A stretch of 43,558 nt of DNA from contig NZ_WRPR01000060.1 in assembly GCF_010367455.1 (NCBI RefSeq), positions 1 to 43,558 of the forward strand, read 5' to 3'. This stretch comes from Candidatus Laterigemmans baculatus (GTDB taxonomy: Bacteria > Planctomycetota > Planctomycetia > Pirellulales > Pirellulaceae). A model generated the notes under the pieces. The model saw only the letters and a program-made list of their open reading frames with translations. It searched no databases and was not told the DNA's origin. Below are positions 24,029 to 33,432 of this stretch, one piece after another. Within the stretch, counting starts at the first letter, position 1. The number at the start of each line of letters is the position of its first letter. A program made the position numbers and the translations under genes.

Positions 24029-25507
24029 TCAGGCGAATAAATCGCCGACCGCGCGCCCCAAACCGTCCTTGGTGACGTAAAAGGGGCGGCCCTCGATGTC
24101 GAAGCCGGTCTGGGGACTGATCCCCATCGCGGTCATGATCGTGGCATGCAAGTTTTCGATCGAGACGGGGTTTTCGATCGCCATCAACGGCCGCTCCTCG
24201 GCGGTCGCTCCGTAGACGAAGCCCTTTTTCATTCCGCCGCCGAACATCACCACGCTGGTTCCTCCAGTAAAGTGGCGATGCAGACCGTAGTGCTTCATTT
24301 CGGTGACGACGTCGACCTTCTCCGTCGCTTGATCGTTGGCATTGGAACCGGGTTGGCCTTCCATTAAAGCGTCGCGGCTGAACTCCGATGCGATCACGAC
24401 GAGCGTTCGGTCGAGCATCCCCCGGCGTTCGAGGTCGCGAATGAGCTGGGCGATCGGGCGATCGATTTCCTTATGCATCCGATCGACCGTGGTGTGGCCC
24501 GAGGCGTGCGTATCCCAGTGCAGGAAGGGAACGTACTCGGTGGTCACTTCCACGAACCGGGCTCCCGCTTCCACCATCCGCCGGGCGAGCAGGCAGCCGC
24601 GGCCAAATCGCCCTGTATCGTAGGCTTCGTAACTCTCCTTCGGTTCCGTCGTGATATCGAAGGCCTCCCGTTCCTTGGAGCTGAGCAGCCGGTAGGCGTT
24701 GTCCATCGACCGCAGCATCGATTCCTGCTGGTAGTCGCTCATCTGGTCGCGGTGCGGACTTTGGTCGACCAGCTTGCGAAACAGGCGATTGCGGTTGGCG
24801 AACCGCTGCCCGTCCATGCCGGCCGGCGGGCGAACGCTGGCGGCCGCTTGTTCCGGGTAGGGCAAATTCATCGGGGCGAACTCGCTGCCAAAAAAGCCCG
24901 CGGTGGTGAAGGCTTTGAGCTCTTCACTTTCACCAACGCCCTCGAGCCGCTGGCCGATGTTGATAAACGGCGGCATCACGGGGTTCCGCGGACCGAGCAC
25001 CCGAGCCATCCAGGCCCCGATGTGCGGACAGGCGACCGTTTGCGGCGGCACATAGCCGGTGTGCCAGTGGTATTGATGCCGCGAGTGGAGGATGCTGCCC
25101 AGGTCGGGTTGGACCGCCGAGCGGATCAACGTCGCCCGGTCCATCACCCCCGCGATGTTCTCCAGCCCCGCACAGATCTGCAAACCGTCCACCGCGGTGG
25201 GAATCGCTGGGAAAGTGCTGAGCATGTCGGCCACGCGCAGTCCCGGCTCGAAGGGCAGGTAGCGCTTCGGATCGAACGTCTCCGGTGCTGCCATCCCGCC
25301 AGCGAGCCAGAGCACGATGCAGGCATCGGCCGTCGCCTCGGGGCGGTCGACCGGATGCGTCTCGGCAGCCGTCAGGGCTCGCGGCTCCGAAGCCGCCAGC
25401 GCGGCAGCGCCCGCGGCGGCGAGCCGTTTGAGGAACTCGCGTCGCACGACTGCTTCCGGGACCGCCTGGACTTCAGCGGACTTCAGATCGAGCTCAAAAT
25501 CATTCAT
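24029..25507 (-). CDS. DUF1501 family protein with Tat-type leader
   Basis: This 492-aa member of the DUF1501 family (alkaline-phosphatase/sulfatase-like fold) is abundant in planctomycetes. The N-terminus carries a twin-arginine motif, VVRREFLKRL, followed by an Ala-rich hydrophobic stretch (AAAGAAALAAS). That indicates folded export. Conserved family segments include CIVLWLAGGMAAPETFDPK, GCLLARRMVEAGARFVEV, HWDTHASGHT and the C-terminal ENLHATIMTAMGI. It follows the cytochrome/DUF1549/DUF1553 gene by 32 bp, the standard planctomycete pairing. The biochemical role of the pair is not established. Confidence 0.92.
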   Translation of the reverse strand: MNDFELDLKSAEVQAVPEAVVRREFLKRLAAAGAAALAASEPRALTAAETHPVDRPEATADACIVLWLAGGMAAPETFDPKRYLPFEPGLRVADMLSTFPAIPTAVDGLQICAGLENIAGVMDRATLIRSAVQPDLGSILHSRHQYHWHTGYVPPQTVACPHIGAWMARVLGPRNPVMPPFINIGQRLEGVGESEELKAFTTAGFFGSEFAPMNLPYPEQAAASVRPPAGMDGQRFANRNRLFRKLVDQSPHRDQMSDYQQESMLRSMDNAYRLLSSKEREAFDITTEPKESYEAYDTGRFGRGCLLARRMVEAGARFVEVTTEYVPFLHWDTHASGHTTVDRMHKEIDRPIAQLIRDLERRGMLDRTLVVIASEFSRDALMEGQPGSNANDQATEKVDVVTEMKHYGLHRHFTGGTSVVMFGGGMKKGFVYGATAEERPLMAIENPVSIENLHATIMTAMGISPQTGFDIEGRPFYVTKDGLGRAVGDLFA

Positions 25508-25539
25508 GGTTCAATCACGTTTTCGAAGTAGCTTGGCAC

Positions 25540-28017
25540 CTACCGGACCAGCAGGAATTCCGGCAGCATGCACACCGCCCACAGGACATCCTGCACCGCG
25601 GCTGCCGTCGGTCGCTCACCCAGACGCTCCCTTAGCACCGCGCGTTCGTCGTCGGTCGGTTCCCGCGAAAGAGCAAACGCATACAGGTGACGCAGAACCG
25701 CGTCGGGATCACCCTCCGCCTTCTCGAGCAAGTGTTCCCCGCCAGCGGCGAAGGCGTCGGCCAGCGTCTGCTCGTTCGCCAAATCGATCGCTTCCAAGGT
25801 CGTCAGTCCCGGCGGTCGCATCGAGACGACTTGATCGCGGGTGGGTCGGCCGAGCGAACGCATCAAGGCGTTGTTCTTCAGGAGGGAAGCGCGGACCATC
25901 GGCGTCTCTCCAGCGGCGGCCAGCACCAATTGCGACTGGACTTGCGAGCCAATCGTCTCGGTCCAACTGGCGACCGGCTCGACGACGTGGGCCGGCTTCC
26001 ACGGACCGGGCGGATTTCCCAAGCGACCTTCCCGCGGTTGGGGCAACGTCGGACTCCACTGCCACGTGGCGTCGGTTCCCCACTGGCCGACCGTTCCCGA
26101 CTCGGTCTTCCAAGCCGCGGCCAACATCAGACCCGCCGGATTCGGCGCGTCGCCCGCGTTCTTCACAACGAACACGAACTGGTTGTCCCCCTGCTTCAGT
26201 CGTCCTCGCAGCGGCAACGTATGCAGCGTTGTCCAATTATCGCCCCGCTCGACCTCGCGACCATTGACGTACAACACGAATTCATTGTCGCAAGTGAAAA
26301 CGGCAGCTCCGCGAGCGATCGGCTCCTCCAGCTTCAGCGTCTTGCGGAGCACCAGTTGCTGACCAGCCGGCGGCACCCCATCGCTCGCTCCTCCCCAAAT
26401 CCACTGCACCGGTACGGGCGGCAAAGCGTCGACCTCCGCAGCGTCGCCCGACGGGGGAAGGCTCCGAACCACGGCCGCGTCGGGTGCCGAGGGAGCTTCG
26501 CCGGTCAATTGCCAGACGGCGTCGAGAAATTGCTCGGCGGTCAGACGCCTGGGGAGTGGACCGCGGTACGTGTAGGTCCCCCCGCCCGACTCTGCCGCCG
26601 TCACTTCGCTCGCCGATTGGTAGGCATGGCTGGTGGCGATCAAGCGAAGGACTCGCTTGAGGTCGTAGTCCTCCTCGGCCAGATACCAGGCCAAGTAATC
26701 GAGCAGGTCCGCATTCCAAGGCTCGCTCTGCATGGCGTCGAGCGGATGGACGATGCCGCGGCCCATCAGCTTGTACCACAGTCGATTGACGATCGTCCGG
26801 GTGAAACGTCCATTTTCGGGGTGCGTCATCAAGCCGGCCAATTGCTGCAGGCGCTCGGGTTGCGGAGCCTGGGGGTCGATCTGACCGAGTTTGGGAAAGA
26901 GCCACCCCGCCTCGGCCGTTTTCCCTACCGGCTTATCGCAGCGATGGATCTCCAGCGGTTCGGTGGCGTAGATCGCTGCCAGCCCATACGCCTCCTCGAG
27001 CGTCCACCGATCGATAAAGCTGTCGTGGCAGGAGGCACACTTCATGTTGATTCCCAGGAACGACTGGGACACGTTCTGGGCGAACTGGATCTCCACGGTT
27101 TGCCCCGCGCTGACCTCGCCTCGCCATTTGATCCCTTCGATGTAGCCGCCGCTCTCAGCCGTCGGCGGAGCGATCAACTCGCGAGCGAACTGGTCGAAGG
27201 GCATGTTGTCGAGCAGCGCCGCGTACAACCATCCCGTGATCTGACGCCGACCTCCGGTGATGAAACCGGTGCCGCTGTAGTCATTGCGGAGCAGGTCATT
27301 GAAAAACGTCAGCCAATGATCGGCGTAGGCGAGGTCCTTCTCGAGCAGCGTCTCAACCGCCCGCTCGCGTTTATCACTCGCCGGATCGGCCACGAATGCG
27401 GCCAGCGCCTCGGGCTCCGGGAGCAGCCCCACCAAATCGAGATGGACCCGGCGGTAGAACAACGCATCATCGATCGGTGCCGGCGTCGGCAGGTCACGCT
27501 CGGCTAAGTAGTTGTCAAGGATGCGGTCGATCGGGTTAGTGCGGCCCGCGACCACCGGCGGCAGCTCGGGCAGTCGCGGATGCAGCGGCGGTTCATAAGC
27601 GGTTGCTCCAAAGCTAAAACCTTCCTCCCACGGCAGACCGCCGACGATCCAGCGACGGAGCACCGCGACTTCCAACCCGCTCAGCCGCTCATGGTCCGCC
27701 GGCGGCATCTGCAGATCGGGATCGCTCGAAGTGATGAGCTCCAGCAAATAGGAGTCGCCGGGACTTTCCAGATCGACGGAACCGGAGTCGACGATCAGCG
27801 AGCGGGAGTTGATCGAAAAACCTCCCTTAGCTTCCTTATCGCCGTGGCACTCGACGCAGTGTTCTCGCAATACCGGGACGACCTCGTGGCTGAAGTCGAT
27901 CGTCGGTTCCGCAGCAAGCGAACGGGAAGGCGCCGCGAGGGCCGCCAGCGCGAGCAGACAGCCCCCCAAGCGTCCACCAAGGCCATGGTCGCCGATGCCG
28001 CGGTTGAGATGAATCAT
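25540..28017 (-). CDS. Planctomycete cytochrome (PSCyt1)-DUF1549-DUF1553 protein
   Basis: This 825-aa exported protein has a signal peptide at residues 1-36 (CLLALAALAAPSRSLAA). A PSCyt1 domain has the haem-c motif CVECH at 54-58. DUF1549 (about 145-370) includes a second CxxCH, MKCASCHDSFIDRW, and DUF1553 lies at the C-terminus (ALMRSLGRPTRDQV). Between them is an inserted beta-sandwich segment (DNEFVLYVNGREVERGDNW, then QGDNQFVFVVKNAG) of the sort found in carbohydrate-binding modules. ATG 28017 is chosen because it begins the signal peptide; the upstream frame is not coding. It is the first gene of a two-gene operon with DUF1501 and is divergent from the nitrilase gene. Confidence 0.92.
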   Translation of the reverse strand: MIHLNRGIGDHGLGGRLGGCLLALAALAAPSRSLAAEPTIDFSHEVVPVLREHCVECHGDKEAKGGFSINSRSLIVDSGSVDLESPGDSYLLELITSSDPDLQMPPADHERLSGLEVAVLRRWIVGGLPWEEGFSFGATAYEPPLHPRLPELPPVVAGRTNPIDRILDNYLAERDLPTPAPIDDALFYRRVHLDLVGLLPEPEALAAFVADPASDKRERAVETLLEKDLAYADHWLTFFNDLLRNDYSGTGFITGGRRQITGWLYAALLDNMPFDQFARELIAPPTAESGGYIEGIKWRGEVSAGQTVEIQFAQNVSQSFLGINMKCASCHDSFIDRWTLEEAYGLAAIYATEPLEIHRCDKPVGKTAEAGWLFPKLGQIDPQAPQPERLQQLAGLMTHPENGRFTRTIVNRLWYKLMGRGIVHPLDAMQSEPWNADLLDYLAWYLAEEDYDLKRVLRLIATSHAYQSASEVTAAESGGGTYTYRGPLPRRLTAEQFLDAVWQLTGEAPSAPDAAVVRSLPPSGDAAEVDALPPVPVQWIWGGASDGVPPAGQQLVLRKTLKLEEPIARGAAVFTCDNEFVLYVNGREVERGDNWTTLHTLPLRGRLKQGDNQFVFVVKNAGDAPNPAGLMLAAAWKTESGTVGQWGTDATWQWSPTLPQPREGRLGNPPGPWKPAHVVEPVASWTETIGSQVQSQLVLAAAGETPMVRASLLKNNALMRSLGRPTRDQVVSMRPPGLTTLEAIDLANEQTLADAFAAGGEHLLEKAEGDPDAVLRHLYAFALSREPTDDERAVLRERLGERPTAAAVQDVLWAVCMLPEFLLVR

Positions 28018-28212
28018 GATCCACAAATGATGGCGGGTCGAATCGAACCACCGCCCTCCCCGGCGGCGTCGCTCCCTACAGAATAACCGCAACCGGCCCA
28101 CCGCGAATCACTCCGAGGCTCGGCCCCTGCTAGAGGGGCGGGTCGGGCGACGGGGTGGGAATCGGGTAGGATTGGCCGCACAGGATTTTATCTTCTCCAG
28201 GAGTCAAAGCTC

Positions 28213-29166
28213 GTGCAGAACATTCGGGCGGCCGCGGTGCAGTTTCAGCACGTCAATGGCGACAAACGAGCCAACTTGGCGACGATGCAAGCGTTCATCG
28301 AGCAGGCCTCGCGGCAGGGCGTCCAGATGCTCGTCTTTCCCGAATGCTGCGTCACCGGATACTGGTTTCTGCGGAACGCTTCGCCGGAACAGTTGGCCGA
28401 GTTGTCCGAACCGGTCCCCGACGGCCCGACGACCCAGTGGCTTTGTGAACAAGCCGATCGGCGAGGGATGTTGATCGGAGCGGGACTGATCGAGCGCGAC
28501 AGCGAAGGACGACTGTACAACAGCTACATCGTGGCACTTCCCGGCGGCGCGTGGCACTGCCATCGCAAACTCCACTGCTTCGTCTCCGCACACATGCACT
28601 CGGGCGACCGCTATACGGTATTCGACACTCCCTGGGATTGCCGCGTGGGAGTGCTGATTTGCTACGACAACAACTTGGTGGAAAACGCGCGGGCCACGGC
28701 GCTGCTCGGGGCGGAAGTTCTGCTCGCTCCCCATCAAACCGGCGGTTGTCGATCGGGCAGTCCCGAGGCGATGGGGCCGATCGATGTCGAGCTGTGGGAG
28801 AATCGCGACCGCAATCCCCAACCACTCGCCGATGAATTCCGCGGGGACAAGGGGCGTGGTTGGTTGCTGCGGTGGCTGCCAGCCCGAGCCCACGACAATG
28901 GGATGTTTCTAATTTTCAGCAACGGCGTCGGACGGGACGACGACGAAGTCCGGACGGGCAATGCGATGATCCTCGATCCCTACGGTCGAATTCTCCGCGA
29001 GAGCCAACAGATTGGTGATGATATGGTCGTCGCGGATCTTATCGGCAGCCTCCGCGAGCGTTCCACCGGCGCCCGCTGGATGCGGGCCCGCCGCCCCGAT
29101 CTGTATAAGATCTTGGCCCAAAAACAGGGAAGCGAAGTCTCCGCCCGCGAAGCAAGGTTTAGTTAG
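28213..29166 (+). CDS. Nitrilase/carbon-nitrogen hydrolase family protein
   Basis: This 317-aa cytoplasmic C-N hydrolase has the full catalytic triad: Glu44 in MLVFPECCVTGYW, Lys119 in CHRKLHCF, and Cys150 in VGVLICYDNNLVENAR. It starts at GTG 28213, with AGGAG 9 nt upstream. Length and the AHMHSGD/GAEVLLAPHQTGG segments fit the aliphatic amidase/beta-ureidopropionase-like branches, but the amide or nitrile substrate cannot be assigned. It stands alone between the divergent cytochrome gene and a convergent alcohol dehydrogenase. Palindrome family C begins at its stop codon. Confidence 0.9.
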   Translation: MQNIRAAAVQFQHVNGDKRANLATMQAFIEQASRQGVQMLVFPECCVTGYWFLRNASPEQLAELSEPVPDGPTTQWLCEQADRRGMLIGAGLIERDSEGRLYNSYIVALPGGAWHCHRKLHCFVSAHMHSGDRYTVFDTPWDCRVGVLICYDNNLVENARATALLGAEVLLAPHQTGGCRSGSPEAMGPIDVELWENRDRNPQPLADEFRGDKGRGWLLRWLPARAHDNGMFLIFSNGVGRDDDEVRTGNAMILDPYGRILRESQQIGDDMVVADLIGSLRERSTGARWMRARRPDLYKILAQKQGSEVSAREARFS

Positions 29167-29308
29167 TCGCCTTTCGCTCCGCCATCGTCGCCTTTCGCTC
29201 CGCCATAGTCGCCTTTCGCTCCGCGAAAGTAGCGTTTCTGCGCAACTTTCGCGGAGCGAAAGGCGACTATAGGCCGGCGCAACTTTCGCGGAGCGAAAGG
29301 CGACTATG
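29166..29308. repeat. Dispersed palindrome family C, multi-copy block
   Basis: Three GTCGCCTTTCGCTCCG arms in one orientation (two are cut short after CCGCC) are followed by two arms in the other orientation (AACTTTCGCGGAGCGAAAGG). They can form alternative hairpins. The block lies between the convergent nitrilase and alcohol dehydrogenase genes, where it could end transcripts from both sides. Confidence 0.93.
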
Positions 29309-29328
29309 CGAGGCGACTCTGGTCTCGC

Positions 29329-30345
29329 TCAGCTCCAGTCCGCGTCGAGGACGATTCGGTACCTTGCCTTGCCGGCCCGCAGGTGGTCCAAGGCTTCGTT
29401 CGCACGGCTCATGGGAAATCGCTCGATCTGGGGCGCGAGCGAATGGCGAGCGGCGAAGTCGAGCATCTCGGCGATCGTCGTCGGTGGCCCGGTCGGCGAT
29501 CCGGAAACGCTGCGAAGCCCCGCAATCAAATCGAACGCGTAAACCGGGATCGGCTCGAGCACCGCACCGACCAAATGCATTCGGCCGCGGGCGTTGAGGG
29601 TGGAGATCAGGGCGTTCCAGTCGAGTGGGACATTGACGGTCACCAGTAACAGATCGAGCTTGCCGGCCAAGTGCTCGATCGCGTCGGAGTCACGGCTGGA
29701 GACGACGTGGTCCGCCCCCAACTGTTTCGCTTCGTCAAACTTCGATTTGCTCGAAGTGAACGCCGTCACTTCACACCCCCAGGCGCCAAGGAACTGCAGC
29801 GCCATGTGTCCCAGCCCGCCAATCCCCACGACGCCCGCCCGCTGCGTGGGGCGAACTGCGAAATCGACCAACGGCGAAAAGACGGTAACACCGCCGCACA
29901 GGAGCGGGCCCGCGGCCGCCGGTTCGAGCCGCTCCGGGATCGGGATCGCCCACGCCCAATGCGCTCGCACTCGCTCGGCAAACCCACCGTGGTGCCCCAC
30001 GATCGTCGCTTGGGCGACCGGGCAAAGATGCTGATCTCCCGATAAACAGGCACGGCAATGCATGCAGCTGCCCGCGTTCCAGCCCACGCCGACCCGCTGT
30101 CCCTCCCGCAGCCCCTTGGCGTTCGCTCCCATCGCGACAACGCGGCCAATCACTTCGTGCCCCGGCACCACCGGATAATGGGTGCTCTTCCATTCATTTT
30201 CCAGCACCGACAGATCGGAGTGGCAGATCCCACAGTGCTCCACCTCCACCTCGACCTCTTCGCTGCCGAGCGGCCCCAGGTCGTACTCCGCGAGCTCCAA
30301 GGGTTGTCCAGCGGCCGGTGAGGACCAAGCGCGAATCCGACTCAT
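29329..30345 (-). CDS. Zinc-dependent NAD(P) alcohol dehydrogenase (CAD/YahK type)
   Basis: This 338-aa medium-chain dehydrogenase interconverts aldehydes and alcohols. The catalytic zinc site is in EHCGICHSDLS and PGHEVIGRV. The structural zinc cysteines are in CMHCRACLSGDQHLC. The Rossmann glycine motif is VVGIGGLGHMALQFLGA, and the following TSSKSKFDEAKQLGAD suggests NADP(H) preference, as in the cinnamyl-alcohol-dehydrogenase/YahK group. ATG 30345 is chosen because GGAGG lies 5 nt before it. No close operon partner is present; its promoter would lie next to the tandem repeats at 30409-30548. Confidence 0.93.
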   Translation of the reverse strand: MSRIRAWSSPAAGQPLELAEYDLGPLGSEEVEVEVEHCGICHSDLSVLENEWKSTHYPVVPGHEVIGRVVAMGANAKGLREGQRVGVGWNAGSCMHCRACLSGDQHLCPVAQATIVGHHGGFAERVRAHWAWAIPIPERLEPAAAGPLLCGGVTVFSPLVDFAVRPTQRAGVVGIGGLGHMALQFLGAWGCEVTAFTSSKSKFDEAKQLGADHVVSSRDSDAIEHLAGKLDLLLVTVNVPLDWNALISTLNARGRMHLVGAVLEPIPVYAFDLIAGLRSVSGSPTGPPTTIAEMLDFAARHSLAPQIERFPMSRANEALDHLRAGKARYRIVLDADWS

Positions 30346-30408
30346 CACTGCCTCCAAGTTATGTATCTAAACGCTCGCTGAAGGGCCATTGCCCCATGCC
30401 ATCCACTT

Positions 30409-30548
30409 TGAGCCGACGGCGCTAGCCGCGGGTGAGCCGACGGCGCTAGCCGCGGGTGAGCCGCGGGTGAGCCGCGGGTGAGCCGCGGGTGAGCCGCGGG
30501 TGAGCCGACGGCGCTAGCCGCGGGTGAGCCGACGGCGCTAGCCGCGGG
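30409..30548. repeat. Tandem array of family B with short deleted units
   Basis: The array reads: two full 24-bp units (30409-30456), four 11-bp units TGAGCCGCGGG (30457-30500), then two more full units (30501-30548). The short unit is the full one with its internal 13 bp missing. A further diverged inverted copy lies at 30635-30658. There are no unique spacers. The 511-bp gap between alcohol dehydrogenase (30345) and cytochrome gene (30857) otherwise shows no gene. Confidence 0.95.
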
Positions 30549-30856
30549 TTCCGTCTCTCTCTCCTGACCGGCCTGAGCTCTTCTCCGAACGCAGCTCCGG
30601 GGCAACGTTCGTCCACGACACGAACCGGATGAGGCCCGAGGCTAGCGCCTGCGGCTCAAGGAAGTGCGAAAGCGAGTAGCATTGGGCGATTGCTGGAGGT
30701 ATCGATGCACGACTCGTGCCGTCGCTACCGACTCGGGTTGCGTGAACTGGCTCGAGTTCTCTGCTAAAACAGAGTTCCATCCGAAAGCGAAATGCTCACC
30801 CCGCCCCACCCGTCTTTCCTTCCCGCCTTCCTCCTTCCTTGACTCCCAGGGCGCCC

Positions 30857-33253
30857 ATGGTCCGTCATGCACTACTGCTGATTGCGTGCCTTGCAGGATT
30901 CACCTCGCCGGCCAGCGCCGCGGAACCGCAAGGCTCGCAATTTACGACCGACGATTATGAGTACTTCGAGCGGAAGATTCGGCCTCTGCTCAGCGCGCGG
31001 TGTTATGAGTGCCATTCAGCCGAAGCCGACACGCTCCATGCGGGCCTGCGGCTCGATTCGGCGAGCGATCTCGAGCGTGGGGGCGATTCCGGAGCGGTAT
31101 TCGTTCCCGGCCAGCCGCAGGCGAGCCTGTTGATTGAAACGCTCTCCTACGAGGGCGATATTCAGATGCCGCCGGAGGGAAAGTTACCGCAGGAAGAGAT
31201 CGACCTCCTGGTCGACTGGGTCCAGCGAGGCGCTCCGTTTCCTCCTTCGGCGGAAGCCGCGGAGCGTCCCGACGGGCAGATCGATTTTGAGGCGGGGCGA
31301 GAGTTTTGGTCGTTTCAGCCGGTCGCCGAGCAACCGTTACCGGAAGTGACCGATCCCGGCTGGGCTCGCCGCCGGATCGATGCGTTCGTGCTCTCCGCGA
31401 TGGAACGAGAAGGATTGCAGCCCGCTCCGGAAGCCGATCGGGCCACCCTGATCCGGCGGCTCTCGTTCGATCTCGTTGGACTGCCTCCCACTCCCGACGA
31501 AGTCCAGGCGTTCGTCCGCGACGACGATCCGGAGGCGTATGAGAAACTCGTCGAACGTCTCCTGCAGTCGCCGCACTATGGAGAGAAATGGGGCCGGATG
31601 TGGCTCGATCTTGCTCGCTACACCGACATGACGGCCAGCTGGCTCGAGCAGAAGGGGGAGCCGCACCTGTACCGCGACTGGGTCGTGCAGGCGTTCAACG
31701 ATAACCTCCCCTACGACGAGTTCATCCACCGGCAATTGGCCACCGACATGCTGCCGGAAACGGGGCCCGAGGACATCCCGGCCCTGGGCTTTTTGGGACT
31801 CAGCCCCAGCTACTGGAAAGAGCTCAAGCTGCCCAGTGAGATCATCAAAGTCATCGTGGCCGACGAGTGGGAAGAGCGTGTCGACGCCGTCTCTCAAACT
31901 TTTCTCGGTCTAACCGTCGCCTGCGCCCGCTGTCACGATCACAAGTTCGATCCCATTAGCACCGAGGATTACTACGCCTTGGCCGGCATCGTGGCGAGCT
32001 GTCGGTTGGAAGGTCGTCCGCTGGTCGAGGAAGAGCTCTACGAGCCGGTGCGGCTCGCGAAAACGCAAGTCGCCGATCTCCAAGCGGAAATCGCGAAACT
32101 GAAGAAGATGAAGCCGAAAGAGAACGAGCCCGATCCGAACATCAAAGCGGAGGAGCTCGCGGCCAAAATCCAAGAGATCGAATCTTCGACTCCCTACTAC
32201 AACGCGCCGCTCGCATCCGCCGTGTCGGATCAGTCGCTATTTGTCCTGCGTGCCGGCGAGCGGCCTGAAGAAGGCACCAAGCTCGAATATCGCCCGGGAG
32301 CTCGCGATCTGCCCGTCTTCATTCGCGGCAATCCCAACCGCACAGGCGACGTGGTTCCGCGACGATTTATCACGGTGCTTTCCGACTCCTCGCAACCGTT
32401 CGAGCAGGGAAGCGGAAGACTCGAGTTGGCCCGAGCGATCACCAGCGGCAACGCAGCTTCGCTCGCAGCACGCGTCCTGGTCAATCGAATCTGGCTCGCG
32501 CATTTTGGGCAGGGGCTGGTGAGCACGCCCAGCAATTTCGGCCAGCAGGGGAGCCGTCCCTCGCACCCGCAACTGCTCGACGATCTCGCTGCGCGATTCA
32601 TTGCCAACGGGTGGTCGATCAAAGACCTGCACCGCGAGATCCTCCTCTCGGCCACCTGGCGTCAGTCAAGCGAACTCGATCCGCGGAAGGCCGAGCTTGA
32701 CCCGGAGAATCGCTGGCTCTCGCGGATGAATCGCCGGCGGCTGGACTTCGAGCCGTGGCGCGACGCGATGCTCGCGGCAACCGGCCGCTTGGACCTCACC
32801 ATTGGCGGCCCCTCCTTGCCGCTGGAGTCGGCAGAGAACCTGCGGCGGACAATCTATGCGACGATCCATCGCCGCGAGATGTCAACGACGCTCCAGATTC
32901 ACGATTTCCCCGATCCCAACGCGCACAGCCCTCAGCGGACCATGACGACGACGGCGCTGCAGGGGTTGTTCGCGCTGAATGGTCCTCTCCTGGCCGCACA
33001 GTCCGAAGCCCTCGTCGATCGTCTGAACGCGGAGTTTGCAGCCGGGGCGAACGCGTCGGCGGACGGAGTTGAAACGGACCGCGCGAAAATCGAGCGTGCC
33101 CACTGGCTGCTGTTCTCGCGGGCGGCCACTGACCAGGAGCTCCAGCTCGGACTTCGATTTCTGAACCAGGCGACCGCTGAATCCCGAGCGGTCGCCTGGC
33201 AGCAGTACGCGCACGTGCTGCTAGCCTCCAATGCATTCCTGTTTATCGATTAG
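30857..33253 (+). CDS. Planctomycete cytochrome (PSCyt1)-DUF1549-DUF1553 protein
   Basis: This 798-aa exported protein is of the same family as 25540-28017 but without the inserted beta-sandwich. The signal peptide is ALLLIACLAGFTSPASAA. A PSCyt1 domain has the haem motif CYECH at 49-53 and QMPPEGKLPQEEIDLLVDWV. DUF1549 includes a second CARCHDHKFDPIST. A short Lys/Glu coiled coil (LQAEIAKLKKMKPK...AAKIQEIESS) links to DUF1553 (RVLVNRIWLAHFGQGLVSTPSNFG). ATG 30857 has AGGG upstream; TTG 30839 also opens the frame. It is followed after 179 bp, which include a perfect hairpin, by its DUF1501 partner. Confidence 0.93.
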   Translation: MVRHALLLIACLAGFTSPASAAEPQGSQFTTDDYEYFERKIRPLLSARCYECHSAEADTLHAGLRLDSASDLERGGDSGAVFVPGQPQASLLIETLSYEGDIQMPPEGKLPQEEIDLLVDWVQRGAPFPPSAEAAERPDGQIDFEAGREFWSFQPVAEQPLPEVTDPGWARRRIDAFVLSAMEREGLQPAPEADRATLIRRLSFDLVGLPPTPDEVQAFVRDDDPEAYEKLVERLLQSPHYGEKWGRMWLDLARYTDMTASWLEQKGEPHLYRDWVVQAFNDNLPYDEFIHRQLATDMLPETGPEDIPALGFLGLSPSYWKELKLPSEIIKVIVADEWEERVDAVSQTFLGLTVACARCHDHKFDPISTEDYYALAGIVASCRLEGRPLVEEELYEPVRLAKTQVADLQAEIAKLKKMKPKENEPDPNIKAEELAAKIQEIESSTPYYNAPLASAVSDQSLFVLRAGERPEEGTKLEYRPGARDLPVFIRGNPNRTGDVVPRRFITVLSDSSQPFEQGSGRLELARAITSGNAASLAARVLVNRIWLAHFGQGLVSTPSNFGQQGSRPSHPQLLDDLAARFIANGWSIKDLHREILLSATWRQSSELDPRKAELDPENRWLSRMNRRRLDFEPWRDAMLAATGRLDLTIGGPSLPLESAENLRRTIYATIHRREMSTTLQIHDFPDPNAHSPQRTMTTTALQGLFALNGPLLAAQSEALVDRLNAEFAAGANASADGVETDRAKIERAHWLLFSRAATDQELQLGLRFLNQATAESRAVAWQQYAHVLLASNAFLFID

Positions 33254-33281
33254 CCAGCCAACGCCCTATTGGATTCCCCAA

Positions 33282-33347
33282 ATAGTCGCCTTTCGCTCCG
33301 CGAAAGTAGCGCAGAACCGCTTCTTTCGCGGAGCGAAAGGCGACTAT
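33282..33347. repeat. Perfect 25-bp-arm hairpin (family C)
   Basis: Arms 33282-33306 and 33323-33347 are perfect inverted repeats (ATAGTCGCCTTTCGCTCCGC...) with a 16-nt loop. It lies between the cytochrome gene and its DUF1501 partner, where it would form a very stable structure in a shared transcript. Confidence 0.95.
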
Positions 33348-33432
33348 GTTTCAGGCTTAACCGGACGCTAGCGTGTGGCGGCTGATCGTATAAAACCATA
33401 CCCGATTCGAACGCTCAAAAGCGGAAGCAGAC

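Noticed and set aside
25687-27507. 606-codon plus-strand frame
   Set aside because: It is antisense to the cytochrome/DUF1549/DUF1553 gene, whose CxxCH and domain motifs are on the minus strand.
30409-30548. CRISPR-like array
   Set aside because: Units follow each other directly with no spacers; it is a plain tandem repeat.
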